A stretch of 64,000 nucleotides of DNA, from the NCBI GenBank assembly GCA_030538115.1, contig JAUNUP010000002.1, forward strand, positions 62,001-126,000, written 5' to 3'. Origin of the DNA: Dermatophilus congolensis. Its GTDB lineage: Bacteria; Actinomycetota; Actinomycetes; Actinomycetales; Dermatophilaceae. Below, piece after piece: positions 45,687 to 53,867 of this stretch. A model generated the notes under the pieces. That model was not told the DNA's origin, searched no databases, and worked only from the letters and a program-made list of their open reading frames with translations. How positions within the stretch are numbered: position 1 is the stretch's first letter; every line of letters begins with the position of its first letter. A program made the position numbers and the translations under genes.

Positions 45687-47681
45687 TCAGCGCTTTTCGT
45701 GCAGGGCCTCACGGCCGGAGCCGAGCACGGTCACCGGCAGCAGCTTCGCTCCGGTGGGGCCGATCTCGATGTCGGTGCCCATGGTCGGGCAGACGCCGCA
45801 GTCGAAGCACGGGGTCCAGCGGCAGTCGTCCTGTTCGAGTTCGTCGAGGGAGTCCTGCCAGTCGTCCCAGAGCCACTCTTTGTCGAGGCCGGAGTCGATG
45901 TGGTCCCAGGGCAGTACCTCGTCTTCGAACCGCTCACGGGTCGTGTACCAGGCCAGGCCCAGCTCCCAGTCGTGCTCGTCGTTCATCGCTCCGAAGACCT
46001 CGGCGGCCTGGTCGGCCCACCGGTCGTAGGAGAAGTGCTCGTTCCAGCCGTCGAACTTGCCGCCGTCGCGCCACACGGCCTCGATGACCTCACCGACGCG
46101 GCGGTCGCCACGCGAGAGGAGCCCCTCGATCTGGCCGGGTTTGCCGTCGTGGTAACGGAACCCGATCGAGCGGCCGTACCGCCGATCGGCACGGATGGCG
46201 TCGCGCAGCTTGAGCAGGCGCGCGTCGGTCTCCTCCGGGCCTAGCTGGGCGGCCCACTGGAACGGCGTGTGCGGCTTGGGCACGAACCCGCCGATGGAGA
46301 CGGTGCAGCGGATGTCTTTGGTGCCGCTGGCCTGACGCCCGGCCTCGATGACCCGCGCGGCGAGGGTGGCGATGCCGAGCACGTCTTCGTCGGTCTCCGT
46401 CGGCAGGCCGCACATGAAGTACAGCTTCACCTGGCGCCACCCAGACGCATATGCGGCGCTCACAGTGGAGATGAGGTCGTCTTCGCTGACCTGTTTGTTG
46501 ATGACGCGCCGCAAACGCTCGGATCCACCCTCCGGGGCAAACGTGAGGCCCGAGCGGCGGCCGTTGCGGGAGAGCTCGTTGGCGAGGTCGATGTTGAACG
46601 CGTCGACCCGGGTGCTCGGCAGCGACAGCGACGTGTTCGTGCCTTCGTACCGGTCGGCCAGCCCCTTGGTGAGGTCGGCGATCTCGGAGTGGTCCGCGCT
46701 GGAGAGGGAGAGCAGCCCCACCTCCTCGTACCCGGTGGCAGTGAGACCGCGCTCGACCATCTCGCCGATGCCGGTGATCGACCGCTCACGGACGGGCCGC
46801 GTGATCATGCCCGCCTGGCAGAACCGGCAGCCACGCGTGCAGCCGCGGAAGATCTCGACGCTCATCCGTTCGTGAACGGTCTCGGCGATCGGCACGATCG
46901 GCTGCTTCGGATAGGGCCATTCGTCGAGGTCGGTGACCGTGTGCTTGGTGGCCCGCTCGGGGACCCCGGCGGCGGCCGCGTGCTCGGTGAGCTGGACGGA
47001 GGCGATGCGCCCGTCGCCGGCGTAGTTCACCTCGAAGAACGCCGGCACGTAGACGCCACCGTGCACGGCGAGGCGGGTGAGCAGTTCGAGGCGCCCCCCG
47101 GGACGACCTTCGGCCTTCCAGGCGCGGATGATCTCGGTCGCGCCGAGCACGGCGGCCTCGCCGTCGCCGACGATCGCGGCGTCGATGAACCGGGCGACCG
47201 GCTCGGGGTTGAAGCTCGCGTGCCCGCCGACCAGCACGATCGGGTCGTCGTCGCCACGGTCGGCGGCGTGCAGCGGGATGCCGGCGAGGTCGAGGGCTTC
47301 GAGCATGTTCGTGTAGTTCAGCTCGGTCGAGAAGCTGAGCCCGAACACGTCGAAGTCGCGGATCGCGCGGTGCCCGTCCACGGTGAGCTGCGGAACTCCG
47401 GTTTCACGCATCCGCGCGGAGAGGTCGGGCCACACGGCGTAGGTGCGCTCGGCGAGGGCGTGGGGCAGCTCGTTGATCACTTCGTAGAGGATCATGAGCC
47501 CTTGGTTGGGCAGCCCCACCTCGTAGGCGTCGGGGTACATGAGCGCCCACCGCACGGTGGCATCACCCCCGCAGTCCCACTCCTTGACCTGCGAGTTCAG
47601 CTCACCACCGAGGTACTGGATGGGCTTGCTGACATCCCCGAGCAGAGGCTCGAGCCGGTCGAACAGGGAGTCACCACGCAT
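45687..47681 (-). CDS. TIGR03960 family B12-binding-like radical SAM protein
   Basis: 664 aa. N-terminal B12-binding-like domain (VRWALMYPDAYEVGLPNQGL). The radical-SAM cluster motif is RGCTRGCRFCQAG near residues 278-290 (C-x3-C-x2-C). Later parts include KLYFMCGLPTETDEDVLGIA and a Cys-rich C terminus (DDCRWTPCFDCGVCPTMG) that could bind a second Fe-S cluster. The family normally sits next to a DUF2344 partner upstream of rne; here that partner is at 31115-31963. Biochemical function is unproven, with RNA methylthiolation-like or tRNA modification the usual speculation. Confidence 0.93.
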   Translation of the reverse strand: MRGDSLFDRLEPLLGDVSKPIQYLGGELNSQVKEWDCGGDATVRWALMYPDAYEVGLPNQGLMILYEVINELPHALAERTYAVWPDLSARMRETGVPQLTVDGHRAIRDFDVFGLSFSTELNYTNMLEALDLAGIPLHAADRGDDDPIVLVGGHASFNPEPVARFIDAAIVGDGEAAVLGATEIIRAWKAEGRPGGRLELLTRLAVHGGVYVPAFFEVNYAGDGRIASVQLTEHAAAAGVPERATKHTVTDLDEWPYPKQPIVPIAETVHERMSVEIFRGCTRGCRFCQAGMITRPVRERSITGIGEMVERGLTATGYEEVGLLSLSSADHSEIADLTKGLADRYEGTNTSLSLPSTRVDAFNIDLANELSRNGRRSGLTFAPEGGSERLRRVINKQVSEDDLISTVSAAYASGWRQVKLYFMCGLPTETDEDVLGIATLAARVIEAGRQASGTKDIRCTVSIGGFVPKPHTPFQWAAQLGPEETDARLLKLRDAIRADRRYGRSIGFRYHDGKPGQIEGLLSRGDRRVGEVIEAVWRDGGKFDGWNEHFSYDRWADQAAEVFGAMNDEHDWELGLAWYTTRERFEDEVLPWDHIDSGLDKEWLWDDWQDSLDELEQDDCRWTPCFDCGVCPTMGTDIEIGPTGAKLLPVTVLGSGREALHEKR

Positions 47682-47873
47682 GCGCCCAGCCTAAGTGAGT
47701 GTGACCTAACCCCCAACTCGCCGGCCCGCGCGCGAAGAATCCGCGAGGCCCACGTTGCCCAACGAGCCATCCGAGCGACTCAGCAGAACTTAGACGACGC
47801 GGACATAGTTTCTAAAATATCGCCTCTCGCTCAAGTTCTACTAGCAGAAGTTAGGGGAACCGGGCCGCTCGGA

Positions 47874-48716
47874 TCAGTCAGCCACGCGGGTGACTGATTC
47901 CAGGGCTAGGTGTAGGGCTGTGTCTCTGGCGTCGGCTCCCCAGCCTCTGACGTCGTGGTGTTCGCCTGCCAGGGTGTCGGCCGAGTAGAGGATCTGGGCG
48001 AAGCGGGCTCCCCTGAACTTCGCGATCGCCGCGAACGCCGCGCACTCCATCTCGACCGTCTCGCAGCCCTCGTCACGACGGGAGGCGACCAGGCCCGGGG
48101 TCTCGCGGAAGAACCCGTCCGTCGTCCACGTCGGGCACTCCTGATAGCGCAGACCGCGGCCGGTGATCGTCGCCTCGATCGCCTTTCGCACCTCTGCATC
48201 CGTCTCGACCCAACGCGAAGCGGGCAGGTAGTGGTACGAGGTGCCCTCGTCGCGCAGCGCCTTGGTGGGTACGAGAAAGTCGCCTACCTCGTGCGGCACG
48301 AGGCTGCCGCACGACCCGGTGGCGACGATGGTGTCGGCGCCGAGCATGAGCATCCGGTCGAACACGATCGCCGCGGCAGGCGCGCCGACCGGCGCCTCCG
48401 CGAACGCGACCTCGACCCCGTCGTACTCCCCGACCCAGATCGGAAAGTCGCCGGTGACCATGTCGACGTTGAACGCGACCTCCCAGCCCTGCTCCCGCGC
48501 CCAGCCGCGGCTCACGTCACCGAGAAAGGTGACGACCCCGCGGCGCGGAATCCGCAATCCCTTGGCCGCGTCGGCGGCCCGAAACCCGTCACCCACCACA
48601 TCGGACGGGTCGGGGTCGTATTCGAGAATCGGCAGCGGACCTGAGTCCACGGCGCCCACGGAGGCATCGGTGACGTCGGCGGCGCTCAGCCCGGCTGCAT
48701 CGGCGGAGTCGATCAT
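47874..48716 (-). CDS. Nucleoside phosphorylase (uridine phosphorylase-like)
   Basis: 280 aa from ATG 48716 (GGAAGGA upstream). The PNP_UDP_1 fold shows VVTFLGDVSRGWAREQ, the phosphate-site ATGSCGSLVPHEVGDFLVPT, GTSYHYLPASRW and ETVEMECAAFAAIA, where the Glu-Met-Glu contacts ribose. It cleaves nucleosides with phosphate to free base and ribose-1-phosphate. The exact base preference cannot be read; similarity by eye is closer to uridine phosphorylase-type proteins than to trimeric PNP. Divergent from the LysR gene across a 238-bp gap. Confidence 0.85.
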   Translation of the reverse strand: MIDSADAAGLSAADVTDASVGAVDSGPLPILEYDPDPSDVVGDGFRAADAAKGLRIPRRGVVTFLGDVSRGWAREQGWEVAFNVDMVTGDFPIWVGEYDGVEVAFAEAPVGAPAAAIVFDRMLMLGADTIVATGSCGSLVPHEVGDFLVPTKALRDEGTSYHYLPASRWVETDAEVRKAIEATITGRGLRYQECPTWTTDGFFRETPGLVASRRDEGCETVEMECAAFAAIAKFRGARFAQILYSADTLAGEHHDVRGWGADARDTALHLALESVTRVAD

Positions 48717-48954
48717 GCGCACATCCTTCCAGAGACCCACGCAGGCTCCCGGGCACTCCCAGGGCTCGAACGCACTCAACGGAATTCGACGGACCCGCTC
48801 CGCCCCGCCCGAGGACGAGCCGACGCACGAGACCGACTCTTGAGAATGATGGTCGGAAATCACTGTATTGACGCGTATTGAGCCACCAACTTGGGACGAA
48901 ATCAGCCGCATGAAACGTCTCGCAAATTCTCGACAGAACCTTTAGCATCTGTTC

Positions 48955-49857
48955 ATGGACTTCCGTCAGCTCGAGTATTTTCAGGCTGTCATCGAAGCTG
49001 GCTCACTGTCCCAAGCGGCGAAGAACCTCAAGATGACTCAGCCGCCCCTCAGCCTCGCCATTGCCAAGCTCGAAAAAGAACTCGGCGTCACCCTTCTGCA
49101 GCGCACCGCGAAAGGCGTACACCCGACGAGGGCAGGTCTCTTCCTGCTCGAGAACGGGGGCCGCCTACTCACCCGCCGCGACAGGGTCGCCGACACGTTG
49201 CGGCGCATGGGCGAGGGCATCGTGGGCGAACTGCGCATCGGCGCAGAGCCGATGGTCATCAACGAGATCGTCGCCGACGCCCTGGGCCATTTCGTGCGCC
49301 AGGCACCCGGCGCCCGCATCAACCTGCTCGACACGGCGCCCGGCGACATTCTCGGCGGCTTGCTTCGCGGCGACATCGACGTGGGCTGCGTGCCGTTCGA
49401 CTCGAGCATGTTCGCCGACTTCGTCACCGACGAGTGTCACTACATGCCTGTTGTAGACATCCAGTTGAAGCTGGCCGTTCCGAACGCCTGGGCGAACTTC
49501 GAAAACCACGACGGTCGCGGTTGGAGCAGGTGGATCCTGCCTCGCCGCCTTCCGGCCTTTCCCGGCATGCCCGAGACTGTCGAGAAGGCCCTCGGCACAG
49601 CCGAATACCTCGACATCCTCGAGGTGACGACACCCCAGACGGCTCTCCCGCTCGTCGCCGCCGGGCTCGGCGTGACTCCGACGACGGAGCGGATGGCAAG
49701 CAAACAACCGGGCGTCACCATGCTCCCGGCACCCTCGTGGCTCAAGTCGATGCGCGCCACGCTGCTGTGGCGCCGCAATTCCGAAGTGACCCCGCTGATG
49801 CAGCGCTGGTTCGACGTCATGCGCACCGTCGCGGGCCCACCCCCCTCCCGCATCTGA
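48955..49857 (+). CDS. LysR-family transcriptional regulator
   Basis: 300-aa regulator with an N-terminal winged HTH (MDFRQLEYFQAVIEAGSLSQ, AAKNLKMTQPPLSLAIAKLE) and a LysR substrate-binding domain (GELRIGAEPMVINEIVADAL, LLRGDIDVGCVPFDSSMF, then PLVAAGLGVTPTTERM). It is transcribed divergently from the phosphorylase and converges on the aromatic-type cluster that ends at 50080. LysR regulators often respond to a pathway intermediate, and this one is the closest candidate for control of the 50-59 kb cluster. It ends in a strong terminator at 49864-49897. Confidence 0.95.
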   Translation: MDFRQLEYFQAVIEAGSLSQAAKNLKMTQPPLSLAIAKLEKELGVTLLQRTAKGVHPTRAGLFLLENGGRLLTRRDRVADTLRRMGEGIVGELRIGAEPMVINEIVADALGHFVRQAPGARINLLDTAPGDILGGLLRGDIDVGCVPFDSSMFADFVTDECHYMPVVDIQLKLAVPNAWANFENHDGRGWSRWILPRRLPAFPGMPETVEKALGTAEYLDILEVTTPQTALPLVAAGLGVTPTTERMASKQPGVTMLPAPSWLKSMRATLLWRRNSEVTPLMQRWFDVMRTVAGPPPSRI

Positions 49858-49863
49858 ACTCAC

Positions 49864-49897
49864 GAAGGGGCCCGGCGAAAAGTCGCCGGGCCCCTTC
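49864..49897 (+). terminator. Rho-independent terminator after LysR gene
   Basis: A perfect 15-bp stem (GAAGGGGCCCGGCGA / TCGCCGGGCCCCTTC) with loop AAAG, followed by TTCGTCG. It lies 6 bp after the LysR stop. The mirrored GAAGGGG start on the opposite strand makes it usable in both directions. Confidence 0.85.
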
Positions 49898-49980
49898 TTC
49901 GTCGAATCGCCATTGTCGGGCCAAAGCCCATGCCCCGAATACGCGACGGAGACATTCAATCTCTCCCCGAAAAGGTCATG

Positions 49981-50021
49981 CCGACCGGCGCTCCCTTAAT
50001 AATCGAAGGAGCGCCGATCGG
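49981..50021. other. Imperfect inverted repeat downstream of the catabolic cluster
   Basis: CCGACCGGCGCTCC (49981-49994) pairs with GGAGCGCCGATCGG (50008-50021) over 14 bp with one mismatch, around an AT-rich loop. It lies 59 bp past the stop of the last minus-strand gene (50080) but has no U-tract, so it may be a transcript end that needs Rho or an mRNA-stabilising structure. The whole gap 49898-50079 holds no gene that I can support. Confidence 0.45.
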
Positions 50022-50079
50022 GTTACGAAATTGCTTTCGGCAGCGCTAACAAAATGGCTGCGAACTCATCTCACAAACG

Positions 50080-51276
50080 TCAATTGGAGACAGAAGCCTC
50101 CGGCACGACGAGGTCGAAGAATCCCCAGTGCGACCCTTCCGGCAGCGTGCCGGAGAGCATCTTGCCGCACTGCTGCGTGACGATGTGCGCGGTGCCGCGG
50201 TTCTGCGTGCCGGCGTGGCTGTCGCGGAAGAACCGCTGCAGCGTGCCGTTGCGCAGCACGTGGGCACCGGCGAAGCGGTGCACGAGTTGGCTGATCTCCA
50301 GCGCGGTACGCGTAGCGAGTGCACTGGAGAGGCGGGTCATCGTCTCCTGCACGTTGTCGAGTTCTTCCCCGGCGACCAGGGTGTCCTGGTTGCTGTTCCA
50401 GATCTCGCGCAGCAGCGCCATCGTGCCGCGCACGTGCGAGTAATGCCGGGCGAACTCGGCGAAGAACTCGTCGCTGGTGACGGGCGCGTCGGTGGCGGCG
50501 CGCTTCTGCGTGAGCGACCGCAGCTCGTCGAGCATCCTGCGTCCGACGCCCTGCGACCATGCAGCCTGGTTGAGCCCTGCCATGAGCGCGGGGCTGAGCC
50601 GGTTGAGCACACCGCCGCGCTCGGCATTGTCGCTGTCGACATGGAAGACGAACCTGTTCGGTACGAACACGTCTTTGGCCTCGTAGTCGAGACTGGCCGT
50701 GGCGCGCAGTCCGAGGGTCTCCCAGTTGTCGCTGATGATCAGGTCGTCGCGGGGCACGAGGCAGACGAGCTCCTCCCCCGTACCTTCGACCGTCACGGCG
50801 AGGTCGACGTGCGTAGCCATCGACAGGCCCGGCGCGAACTTCCACGTCCCGCTGACCCGCAGCCCGTCGACCTCGCGCACAGCGGCGCCGGTGAAGCCGG
50901 TCGACTGGCCCGCCACGAGCGGAAACCGGTCGTCGCCGAAGAGCTCGTCCACGGCTTCCTGACCCAGGTACGTGGCCGCGTTGGCGGTCTCGCTGGCAAG
51001 TGCCCGCACCAGCCAACCGAGGGAGGCGTCGGCGTAGGCCAGCTTCTCCATCACCTCGAGCACCTGGATCGGCGATGCCTCGAAACCGCCCAGCGACGTC
51101 GGCACCATGAGGCGGAAGATCCCACTGTCGCGCAGCGCCTGCTGCACAGAGGGGGTGGGGCGGCGCAGTCGCTCACCGTCTGCGGCCTCCGCCTGGAGCA
51201 GGGGGTAGATCTCGTCGAGTCGGTCCAGCAGCGCCGGCACCCGGTCGCTCACATTGAGTTCGATCGTTGTGGTCAT
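50080..51276 (-). CDS. Acyl-CoA-dehydrogenase-fold flavin-dependent monooxygenase (group D)
   Basis: 398 aa. The overall sequence fits the acyl-CoA dehydrogenase superfamily (VMEKLAYADASLGWLVRALA, VSGTWKFAPGLSMATHVDLA, NWETLGLRATASLDYEAKDV) but it is paired with a flavin reductase gene, as for the oxygenase halves of two-component hydroxylases such as HsaA or the C2 component of 4-hydroxyphenylacetate hydroxylase. A catalytic base Glu of true acyl-CoA dehydrogenases is not evident. It probably uses FMNH2 or FADH2 and O2 to hydroxylate an aromatic or heteroaromatic ring. Last gene of the minus-strand cluster; 16 bp after the reductase gene. Confidence 0.85.
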   Translation of the reverse strand: MTTTIELNVSDRVPALLDRLDEIYPLLQAEAADGERLRRPTPSVQQALRDSGIFRLMVPTSLGGFEASPIQVLEVMEKLAYADASLGWLVRALASETANAATYLGQEAVDELFGDDRFPLVAGQSTGFTGAAVREVDGLRVSGTWKFAPGLSMATHVDLAVTVEGTGEELVCLVPRDDLIISDNWETLGLRATASLDYEAKDVFVPNRFVFHVDSDNAERGGVLNRLSPALMAGLNQAAWSQGVGRRMLDELRSLTQKRAATDAPVTSDEFFAEFARHYSHVRGTMALLREIWNSNQDTLVAGEELDNVQETMTRLSSALATRTALEISQLVHRFAGAHVLRNGTLQRFFRDSHAGTQNRGTAHIVTQQCGKMLSGTLPEGSHWGFFDLVVPEASVSN

Positions 51277-51292
51277 CTCGTGGTCACGTCCT

Positions 51293-51859
51293 TCACGCGT
51301 CGCTGTCGGGAGCCAGGAGGCCCCACTTGCCGCGGTAGAAGAGAAGGGGTTTGGTCTCGTCCTGCTGCCCGTACGAGCTGACCTTGCCGATGAGCAGCAC
51401 GTGGTCGCCGCCGTCGTAGCCGGCCCAGGGGGTGCACTGGAAGTAGGCGAGCGAGTTGTTGATGCGCGGTGCGCCTTCGTCGGTCACCCACTCGATGACG
51501 TGGCCTTCCTTGGGGCGCCCGGCGAACGCCATCGCGGTGTCCATCTGTGCGTCGCCGAGGATGTTGATCGCGAAGGGCCGTTCGAGCAGGTAGGTCAGTG
51601 CCCGTGAGGTGCGCATCAGCGAGACGAGCACGAGCGGCGGGTCGAGCGAGACCGAGGTGAACGAGTTCACCGTGACCCCGTGGTAGGCCCCGCCGGAGGC
51701 GTAGGTCACCACGGTGACGCCGGTGGCGAAGTTGCCGAGCGTGTTGCGCAGCAGGCGCGGGTCGACGTCGTGAGGTGCGGGCGTTGCTGCCGACGAGGCG
51801 AGGGTCGTCGCGTCCTCGGCGGCTTCGTAGATCTCCGAGTTCCAAATGAGGTCGGTCAT
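51293..51859 (-). CDS. Flavin reductase (HpaC/RutF-like)
   Basis: 188 aa from ATG 51859 with a strong AGGAGG site. The flavin_reduct domain shows LLRNTLGNFATGVTVVTYAS, GVTVNSFTSVSLDPPLVLVS and a C-terminal GGDHVLLIGKVSSYGQQDET. It reduces FMN or FAD with NAD(P)H and passes the free reduced flavin to a monooxygenase. In this cluster it can serve both the neighbouring acyl-CoA-dehydrogenase-fold enzyme and the HpaB-type enzyme at the far end. A small palindrome lies between it and the permease gene. Confidence 0.93.
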   Translation of the reverse strand: MTDLIWNSEIYEAAEDATTLASSAATPAPHDVDPRLLRNTLGNFATGVTVVTYASGGAYHGVTVNSFTSVSLDPPLVLVSLMRTSRALTYLLERPFAINILGDAQMDTAMAFAGRPKEGHVIEWVTDEGAPRINNSLAYFQCTPWAGYDGGDHVLLIGKVSSYGQQDETKPLLFYRGKWGLLAPDSDA

Positions 51860-51891
51860 CGTTGGCCACCTCCTGGGGTGGTTGGTCGGGT

Positions 51892-51909
51892 GGTCCGCCG
51901 GGGCGGACC
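51892..51909 (-). other. Intercistronic hairpin (permease-reductase junction)
   Basis: GGTCCGCC / GGCGGACC forms an 8-bp palindrome with a 2-nt centre, between the permease stop (51924) and the reductase start (51859). No U-tract follows. One of three GC-rich hairpins at gene junctions of this cluster. Confidence 0.5.
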
Positions 51910-51923
51910 GTCGGAAGGGTGGA

Positions 51924-53354
51924 TCAGTGGGCCTCGTCGAGCGCTTCGGCTTCGGAGGCGTACGAGGTTCCGGTGCCCATCGGCATGAGCTTGCGCAGGA
52001 TCGGGTAGATGATGACCGCCAGCGCGAGCGAGACGAGGAAGCCGAGCGACCAGATGCCGGTGAACAGCAGCCACATGCCGACACCTGCAGCGATGTGGAG
52101 GGTGATGACCCCGGCCCAGTTCCAGTTCTCGACCTTGTGCGAGGCGTCGAAGTGCTGCTTACGCACGATGTAGAAGTCGGCCATCATGACACCGCACAGG
52201 GCCATGGTCATGGCGCCGAGGTAGGCGAGCCAGTTCGCAAAGTGCGGCAGGATGCCGGCGGCGATCATGGTGAGCGCGATGATGTTGCCGACGACCACCA
52301 TGACGGCGCGGCCGGGCTTCTTGCCGGTGAGCGAGTCGACGATGTTGACCAGCGCGAGCGAACCCGAGTAGGCGTTGATGGCCTGGGCCTTGGCCTGGGT
52401 GGCGTAGATCGTGATGAAGCCGATCCAGCCCGCGATGATGACGAAGTAGGCGCCGGTGTTGCCCATGGCGAATCCGGCCGCGGCTTCACCGGCCTGTGCG
52501 ACGGTCATGCCTGCGTTGCGGGCCATGAGGTAGTCGATGACCTGCGGCAGGCCGCCGATGACGACGAACGAGCCGAGCACCAGCATGATGATGTTCTGCG
52601 TGATGGGGCCGGCCATCGACAGGATGGCGACGTCCTTCTTGGTGCGGCAGTAGCGGGCGAAGTCGGTGGCGACCAGGGCGATGGTGCCCGCGGTCGCGCC
52701 CATGAGCCCGAATCCGGCCTCGAACTTGGTCCAGAAGCCGCCCGGCACGACGCCGGGGTTGTTGAGGACGTCCATGGGGTCGGCGCCGCGGACGAAGTAG
52801 GTCATGAAGATCATGTAGAAGATGACAACGATCGTCACGACGATCAGGGCCGCGGAGGCGTGCAGTACGACCTTGAGGCCGAAGATGGCCAGGGCGATCC
52901 ACAGTGCCGTGAGCAGGCCGTAGATGATGATCTTGGTCGTCCACGTGTCTTCGAGGCCGAACATGAGCAGGGTGCCCTCGTACAGCAGGGCGGATTCGAC
53001 GGCGAGGAAGCCGAGGATCATGAAGGCGAAGATCGCCGCTCCGATGGAGGAGCCCCGCAGGCCGAGCCCGAAGAAGCGGGAGCTGACCGTGTTGGAGACG
53101 CCGGTCGCCCAGGCGATACGGCCGACGAGCCAGCCGAGGAAGAAACCGAGGATCGCGACGGTGACGCCCGCCGCGAGGCCCGCCCGGAATCCGGCGAGGA
53201 CCACGGTGAAGCCGGCGATGGCGAGGATGACGAGTGCGGTCGCCACACCGACGGTGCTGAGGGCGAGGCGGTGCCCGTTCTGACGCTGTTCAGCCGGAAC
53301 GCTGACGAGAGCATGGTCCTCTGCGCGCTCGGCCATCGACATGTTTGAGGCCAT
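51924..53354 (-). CDS. NCS1-family permease (purine/cytosine/hydantoin type)
   Basis: 476-aa transporter from ATG 53354 with about twelve membrane helices. NCS1-like signatures include IALVATDFARYCRTKKDVAI, TQAKAQAINAYSGSLALVNI and CGVMMADFYIVRKQHF. NCS1 permeases carry nitrogenous compounds such as cytosine, uracil, hydantoins, allantoin and related heterocycles with Na+ or H+. Its location inside the ring-cleavage cluster argues that the substrate of the pathway is a nitrogen heterocycle or a similar planar compound. The exact ligand is unknown. Confidence 0.9.
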   Translation of the reverse strand: MASNMSMAERAEDHALVSVPAEQRQNGHRLALSTVGVATALVILAIAGFTVVLAGFRAGLAAGVTVAILGFFLGWLVGRIAWATGVSNTVSSRFFGLGLRGSSIGAAIFAFMILGFLAVESALLYEGTLLMFGLEDTWTTKIIIYGLLTALWIALAIFGLKVVLHASAALIVVTIVVIFYMIFMTYFVRGADPMDVLNNPGVVPGGFWTKFEAGFGLMGATAGTIALVATDFARYCRTKKDVAILSMAGPITQNIIMLVLGSFVVIGGLPQVIDYLMARNAGMTVAQAGEAAAGFAMGNTGAYFVIIAGWIGFITIYATQAKAQAINAYSGSLALVNIVDSLTGKKPGRAVMVVVGNIIALTMIAAGILPHFANWLAYLGAMTMALCGVMMADFYIVRKQHFDASHKVENWNWAGVITLHIAAGVGMWLLFTGIWSLGFLVSLALAVIIYPILRKLMPMGTGTSYASEAEALDEAH

Positions 53355-53378
53355 GGATGTCCCTTTCGTGGGTCGCTG

Positions 53379-53413
53379 GGATCGAGGGCCGGCGCGCGGC
53401 CGGCCCTCGATCC
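53379..53413 (-). other. Intercistronic 15-bp hairpin (RidA-permease junction)
   Basis: A perfect stem GGATCGAGGGCCGGC / GCCGGCCCTCGATCC with a 5-nt loop lies between the RidA-like stop (53428) and the permease start (53354). There is no U-tract; it may slow or partly end transcription, or protect the upstream message from 3' decay. Confidence 0.7.
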
Positions 53414-53427
53414 TGCGGGGTGTGGTC

Positions 53428-53829
53428 TTACTCGGCGCTGCAGCCGACGATGGCCGTGGCCTCGATCTCCAGAAGGATCTCGGGCTTGGCGAGTGCACTG
53501 ACCTCGACGAGGGTGCAGGCGGGGAAGTCACCGGTGAAGTACTTCTTGCGGGCGTCCCAGACGAGGGAGTTCTTGCCCATGTTCGTGACGAAGATCGTCA
53601 TCTTGACGACGTCGTCCATGACAGCGCCGGCGGCCTCGACCAGGTTCTTGATCTTCTCGAAGATCACCATGGCCTGCTCGTACTCGTCCGCGCCGTCGAT
53701 GGTCTGGCCGTCGCTGCCGCGGGCGGTCATCCCGGAGACGAACACCAGGTCGTCGACGCGCAGGCAGTTCGACCACATGCCCTCGGCGGGCTCGCGAACG
53801 GCTTCGGAGATGTGTCGGGTCTTCTTCAT
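53428..53829 (-). CDS. RidA (YjgF/UK114) family protein lacking the usual Arg
   Basis: 133-aa member of the RidA superfamily (LVFVSGMTARGSDGQTIDGA, AMVIFEKIKNLVEAAGAVMD, VVKMTIFVTNMG). In active enamine/imine deaminases the conserved Arg occurs in a P-A-R-S/T-x-V motif; here the position reads FPACTLVEV with Cys (codon TGC). Members in catabolic clusters include 2-aminomuconate deaminase and RutC, so a role on an amino-acrylate or amino-muconate-like intermediate is plausible, but altered chemistry is expected. Between ALDH and permease genes on the same strand. Confidence 0.88.
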   Translation of the reverse strand: MKKTRHISEAVREPAEGMWSNCLRVDDLVFVSGMTARGSDGQTIDGADEYEQAMVIFEKIKNLVEAAGAVMDDVVKMTIFVTNMGKNSLVWDARKKYFTGDFPACTLVEVSALAKPEILLEIEATAIVGCSAE

Positions 53830-53867
53830 GCTTCTTCTTCTCCTGATTCAGAGCGTGAACGGGCTCC

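Noticed and set aside
50080..51276. True acyl-CoA dehydrogenase of fatty-acid oxidation
   Set aside because: Neighbouring flavin reductase and ring-cleavage genes, and lack of an evident catalytic Glu, favour a flavin monooxygenase of the same fold.
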